A DNA stretch of 64,000 nucleotides, taken from contig NC_037590.1 of the NCBI RefSeq assembly GCF_003073045.1, positions 40,292,751 to 40,356,750 of the forward strand, read 5' to 3'. Below are positions 60,301-64,000 of the stretch, in pieces. Within the stretch, counting starts at the first letter, position 1. Each line of letters begins with the position of its first letter. The translations under genes were made by a program, and so were the position numbers. The notes under the pieces were generated by a model. That model had not been told where the DNA came from and made no database searches. It saw only the letters and a program-made list of their open reading frames with translations. The DNA comes from Pomacea canaliculata (taxonomy: Eukaryota; Mollusca; Gastropoda; Architaenioglossa; Ampullariidae).

Positions 60301-63300
60301 TGATATCAACAGAGGCAACAAAGGCACTGATGGCCTGGGAACCAGTCTCACCATGGCTCATAACAAGATTCAATGCTAAAGGAAGGAAGATCACCATCAT
60401 CCAATTCTATGCACTAACTAATGCAGCAGATGAAAAGGAAAAGGAAGACTTCTACAGTTCCCTGCTTCTCTGCTTGACTGCACACCAAGAAGAGATCTGA
60501 AGACTCTTATGGGAGACCTAAATGCCAAAGTGGGAGATGATAACATCAGTAGGGAACTCATCATGGGAAAACATGGTGTTGGCACCTGCAATGAAAAGGG
60601 GGAGCTCTTAACCAACTTCTGTGCTGTCAATGACCACGTCATAGGTGGCACTGTGTTCCCACACAAGAATATACACAAGACAACTTGGACTTCCCCTGAT
60701 GGCTGGATGGAAAACCAGATTGACCATATAACAGTTGCTCGAGAGTGGAGGAGTCTTCAAGATGTCCCAGTGGGAAGAGGTGCAGATGTTGGTTCACACG
60801 ACCAGCTCCTGATGCCAGTCTTCATGATTAAGCTGAAGTCCTTCATTAATCCAGCAGGCAGACCACACCACAAATTCAATACTCAATACCTCAAGAACAA
60901 GGAAATGACGGAAATTTATAACTGTGAAGTCAAGAATAAGTATGAGGCCCTCTCAGGGCTGACAGAATAATCTGTGGAAGAAAACTCAAGAGGATTTGGA
61001 AGAGAACCTGTACAGATGCTCGAGGGAGGGGAAAGAAAACAAGGAAGGGATGACTCCAGAGACTGGACAAAGACTGAATCAAGAAAGAGACTGAAACAGA
61101 AGTTCAACCAGTGTCAAGACCAGCAAGAGAAGGAAAGTCTTAGATCTGAAGATTGGGAAGCCAACTGCCAAGTGAAGAGGTCTGTCAGGGAGGACAAGAG
61201 ATGCTTCATCCATGAACTGTCAGAGGAAGCAGAGACAGCAGCTATACAAGGAAACATGAAGCGACTATACAAAATAATACAAAAGATGGAAAGACCATAA
61301 CAAACGATGCAAGACAAAGAGATCGTTGGGTGGAATACTTCGAAGAGATCCTAAACCGACCTTAACCACCATCTTTACCACCAGCAACTGAACAACTTTA
61401 CATCAACACCAGCTCTCCACTTAGAAATCATCAAAAGCATGAAAAAGTGGTAAAGCAGCAGGCCCTGATGGCATACCCCCAGAAGTACTAAAGGCAGACC
61501 CAGAAATAACATCAAAAATTTTACAGCCCCTCCTACACAAGATCTGGGAACAAGAGCTAGGACCAACAGACTGGAAACTAGGCCACCTGGTCAAGTTACC
61601 AAAGAAGGCACAAACAGTGCAACAACTGGTGGGGGATCATGTTGCTGTCCATCACTGGCAAAGTCCTGACAAGGGTAATTCTAGAGAGACTGAAGAAGGC
61701 ACTAAACAAGAGACTGAGACCAGAACAAGCAGAGTTTCGCCAGGATATGTCATGCGCTGACCACATTACCACCCTCCATATCATCATTGAGCAGTTTATT
61801 GAGTGGCAGTCCTCCCTCTATATAACTTGTGTTTTTTGAGAAGGCATTTAACAATGTAGACAAGGACATCATCTGGAGGCTGATGATCCACTATGGCAGT
61901 TCACCTAAGATCATAAACATTATCCAGAGGTTGTACGAAGACTTGTCCTGCCAAGTTATCTACAATGGCAAACTCACTGAACCTTTTGTAATGAAGTCCG
62001 GCATAAGACAGTGTTGCATATTATCACCAACAATCTTCCTGATGGTCATAGACTGGATTATGCGCAAGACGGCCCAAGACAACAACACCGGTATTCAGTG
62101 GACCTTGACCAAACAGCTAGAGGACCTGGGCTTTGCAGATGACATTAGTCTCCTATCTCATCGGCAACAACATGCACAAACCAAACCGAGGAAGCTAGAA
62201 GAGGAAGCAGAGAATTCTGAGTTAAAGGTCAACAGAAAGTAGACTGAAGTGATGAGAATCAACCACAAGCAGGAACTTCCAATCCAGCTTCAAGGGGAGA
62301 ACATCCTGGAAACAGATTGCTTTGTGCTTTGGGGGAACATTGTCAACAAGGACAGGGGAGTGGACAATTACATCAAAAGCCACATCAACAAGGCTAGGCA
62401 TGCTTTCAACAGCCTTTGCCCCATCTGGAGCTCCCAAGCATTATCCCTCCACGGTAAGACCTGCATCTTCAACACTGATGTGAAAGCTGTCTGTTGTATG
62501 GTTCTGAAACCTGGAGTGTGACAAACACCATTAACAGCAAGCTCCAGGCCTTTACCAACCAATGCCTCCGCCATATTCTGGGAATAAGATGGCCCAAAAA
62601 GATATCCAACAGAAGCCTGTGAAAAAGAACCAACCAGAATGTCACTAGCCAAGACATCAAAAAGCGCAAATGGGGCTGGATAAGACACACCCTGCGCAAA
62701 CCAGCTGACACCATTGCCAAGCAGGCTCTTGACTGGAACCCTCAGTGGAAGAGGAGGGTTGAGAGACCAAAGTAGACTTAAAAAAGAATAGTAGAGAGCG
62801 AGGCAAAGGACTTTGGAACCACATGGGCCCAACTGAGGGGTGCTGCCCAAAATTGGTCCACTGGCGACGTGTTATTGCAGCCCAGTGCTCCTTGAGGAGT
62901 ATCAAGAACAAACTAAACTAACTAAATAAATATTAATAACGGAAAAATTGCAAGAAATGTGGCTTTTACATGTTTATAGGATATGGTAAGCAGTGATTAT
63001 TTGCAAATGAGGAATATAGTTCAGTGTTCATTGGCTAGTATATGCACTTGTGAAATCATTAGATTGGGAAGCACACCATTAACTGTACCTACATGTGACT
63101 AAAGTTGTCATGTAATTTTTGGTCTCTGCACTTTGATGCAATGGCAGTCAGAAGCAGATAGTCAAATGGATAGAATATTGGCGTTCAAACCCAGAGCTAC
63201 ACTGGTTCAATACCCATCTGGTGCAGCAAACTTCCCCCAGCCGCTCCAGCTGTGAAAAATGAGGATCTGACTCTGTAGGGGGTTGGGGAAAGGTAAAGCA

Positions 63301-63944
63301 GTGAGAGGGAGGGGAAATGGGCACTGCTTTAACAAAAAAATCTGGCATCAAGAAAAGTATGGTCTCTGATATCTCTCCCCAGTGGCCTTTACCGTTTATC
63401 TTAGAATTATGTGGTAGATCACCAATTCCTAGTAAGTTAAAATATATGTATAGGGTAAAGCTTCTTGGTCGTCCTAGGCCATTGAGTCACAGAGTGAAAA
63501 TGTGCAGCATCTGTAACTTGTTATGAGAAAGAACACATTCAACAAATCTTTGCAAGAAAGGCTGTACATTGTTTGAAAGCTTAAATATTTATGCTTGAAT
63601 TTCAGACTTTGATACAGTCAAAATACTTTCTTTAAGAATAAAATTATTAAGTTTTTACAAAATGCCTGTGCTGCTTATATTCCTGATTAAAAACAATCAG
63701 GTTGAATTAATACAGGGAAAACAATGCTGTAATAACAGTAGTAGCAGTAGATACTATTATTAGCATCAGTGATATTTGTTTTGGTTGTTGTAGTTAATAG
63801 ACACAAAGTTGTTTTTTTTCACCTAGAGGTTCAAGTCTACAGTTCTTCGTCGTTACAGTGACTTTTTTGCCTTACATGAGTTGATAATGACACGCTTTCC
63901 ATATCGTATCCTGCCTCGATTGCCACCAAAGAAAATGATGGGAG
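57331..63944 (+). CDS. SNX8: Sorting nexin 8 (EH-like + PX), 5' part of gene
   Basis: Five in-phase exons are in view: 57331-57352, 57452-57576, 59019-59151, 59770-59963, 63827-63944 (592 nt, about 197 aa); the gene continues past the window. The start is MSTDLSFGSVPPFYREVYNI. Residues about 8-95 form an EH-like module (QVDRDLFLQLLVRSSLPKP, IWDAVDTNGGMMTR, LYKALALTALAQQGKP), the arrangement in Mvp1-type sorting nexins. The PX domain starts at about residue 130: TVKVELVPEKKGLILKHVEY, then RFKSTVLRRYSDFFALHEL and FPYRILPRLPPKKMMGG. The RRYSDF motif includes the Arg and Tyr used to bind PI3P. Known role: endosome-to-Golgi sorting with a C-terminal BAR domain (not in view). A 2.7 kb dead LINE fills much of the intron before the last exon. 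Confidence 0.95.
58136..58560 (-). mobile_element. L2/CR1-like LINE 3' end, copy C
   Basis: On the minus strand a decayed reading CAKKQRNTLPFYISHL, then VGSFKCALKTHLFHEENYS and a stop, gives the LINE ORF end. A C/T-rich 3' UTR follows, ending GAGAGCATGCTCCTTCAC and GCTATACAAATCAC. It has the same architecture as copies A and B. It lies in the SNX8 intron between exons 57452-57576 and 59019-59151. Confidence 0.75.
60210..62934 (+). mobile_element. LINE-A, 2.7 kb dead copy with 13-bp target duplication
   Basis: CTAAATAAATATT occurs at 60210-60222 and 62922-62934, bounding a 5'-truncated LINE (60223-62921). Readable blocks in order: endonuclease (GVALLISTEATKAL; MGDLNAKVGDDN; IGGTVFPHKNIHKTTW; WMENQIDHITVAREW; RGADVGSHD), reverse transcriptase (LERLKKALNKRLRPEQAEFR; FEKAFNNVDKDIIW; SGIRQCCILSPTIF; LEDLGFADDISLL), then the tail KRKWGWIRHTLRKPAD. 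The frame changes near 60500 and between about 61300 and 61830, and there are several stops, so it is inactive. FADD is the catalytic box. The 3' end is GCTCCTTGAGGAGTATCAAG plus an A/T tail. It is an APE-type non-LTR element; the clade is left open. Confidence 0.92.
63150..63345 (+). mobile_element. tRNA-derived SINE, family 2, copy 2
   Basis: GCAGATAGTCAAATGGATAG (A-box region) and TGGTTCAATACCC (B box) are followed by GGGGTTGGGGAAAGGTAAAG and an end in CACTGCTTTAACAAAAAAAT. The order matches the minus-strand copy at 22855-23040. It lies in the SNX8 intron, downstream of the large LINE. Confidence 0.7.
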
Positions 63945-64000
63945 GTAATTTTATGGTTTGATCTCTTGCTTCCTCTGTCATCCTTCTTGAAACATTGCAT

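Noticed and set aside
1..64000. CRISPR arrays, operons or bacterial defence systems
   Set aside because: All identified genes are spliced animal genes. The tandem repeats present lack regular unique spacers.

Overview
This window looks like nuclear DNA from an invertebrate, most probably a lophotrochozoan and perhaps a gastropod mollusc. Genes are split into many short exons with GT-AG borders. Introns are long, AT-rich and full of degraded non-LTR retrotransposons, tRNA-derived SINEs and small DNA transposons. A fibrinogen-related lectin-type gene is present. The species call is inference; the eukaryotic gene structure is read directly.

Layout: (1) 1-13146, plus strand: the 3' part of an unkempt (UNK) orthologue in 13 exons, entering from upstream of the window. 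(2) 13147-20700: long non-coding stretch with a SINE relic and a degenerate GC-rich repeat. (3) 20776-24218, minus: a complete four-exon gene for a secreted PAN/apple-like + EGF + fibrinogen-C protein of 356 aa. (4) 26883-29934, minus: a complete four-exon LSM11 (U7 snRNP) gene. (5) 30187-34814, plus: a complete seven-exon CCDC166-like (DUF4515) coiled-coil gene, head-to-head with LSM11. (6) 37897-56841, minus: a near-complete IQCE gene (about 20 exons). (7) 57331-63944, plus: the first five exons of SNX8, head-to-head with IQCE and running off the window end.

Mobile DNA is the other main content. At least three LINE families are present. One has a 2.7 kb dead copy (60223-62921) with a 13-bp target duplication and a 79-bp micro-insertion (42431-42509) with a perfect 14-bp duplication. 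There are two tRNA-like SINE families, one with a C-rich 3' end. DNA elements include a 199-bp hAT-type MITE (8-bp duplication), an 875-bp pogo/Tigger-type derivative (TA duplication) and a foldback element built of about 16-bp repeats with a 9-bp duplication (51319-51927).

The genes do not form an operon or a pathway. LSM11 acts in histone mRNA 3' processing, UNK in translational control, IQCE at the cilium base, SNX8 in endosomal sorting and the FReD protein outside the cell. The strongest leads are the foldback element, the C-tailed SINE, the apparent lack of a RING exon in UNK, a tandem repeat carrying decoy splice donors next to an IQCE exon, and the IQCE/SNX8 head-to-head pair.
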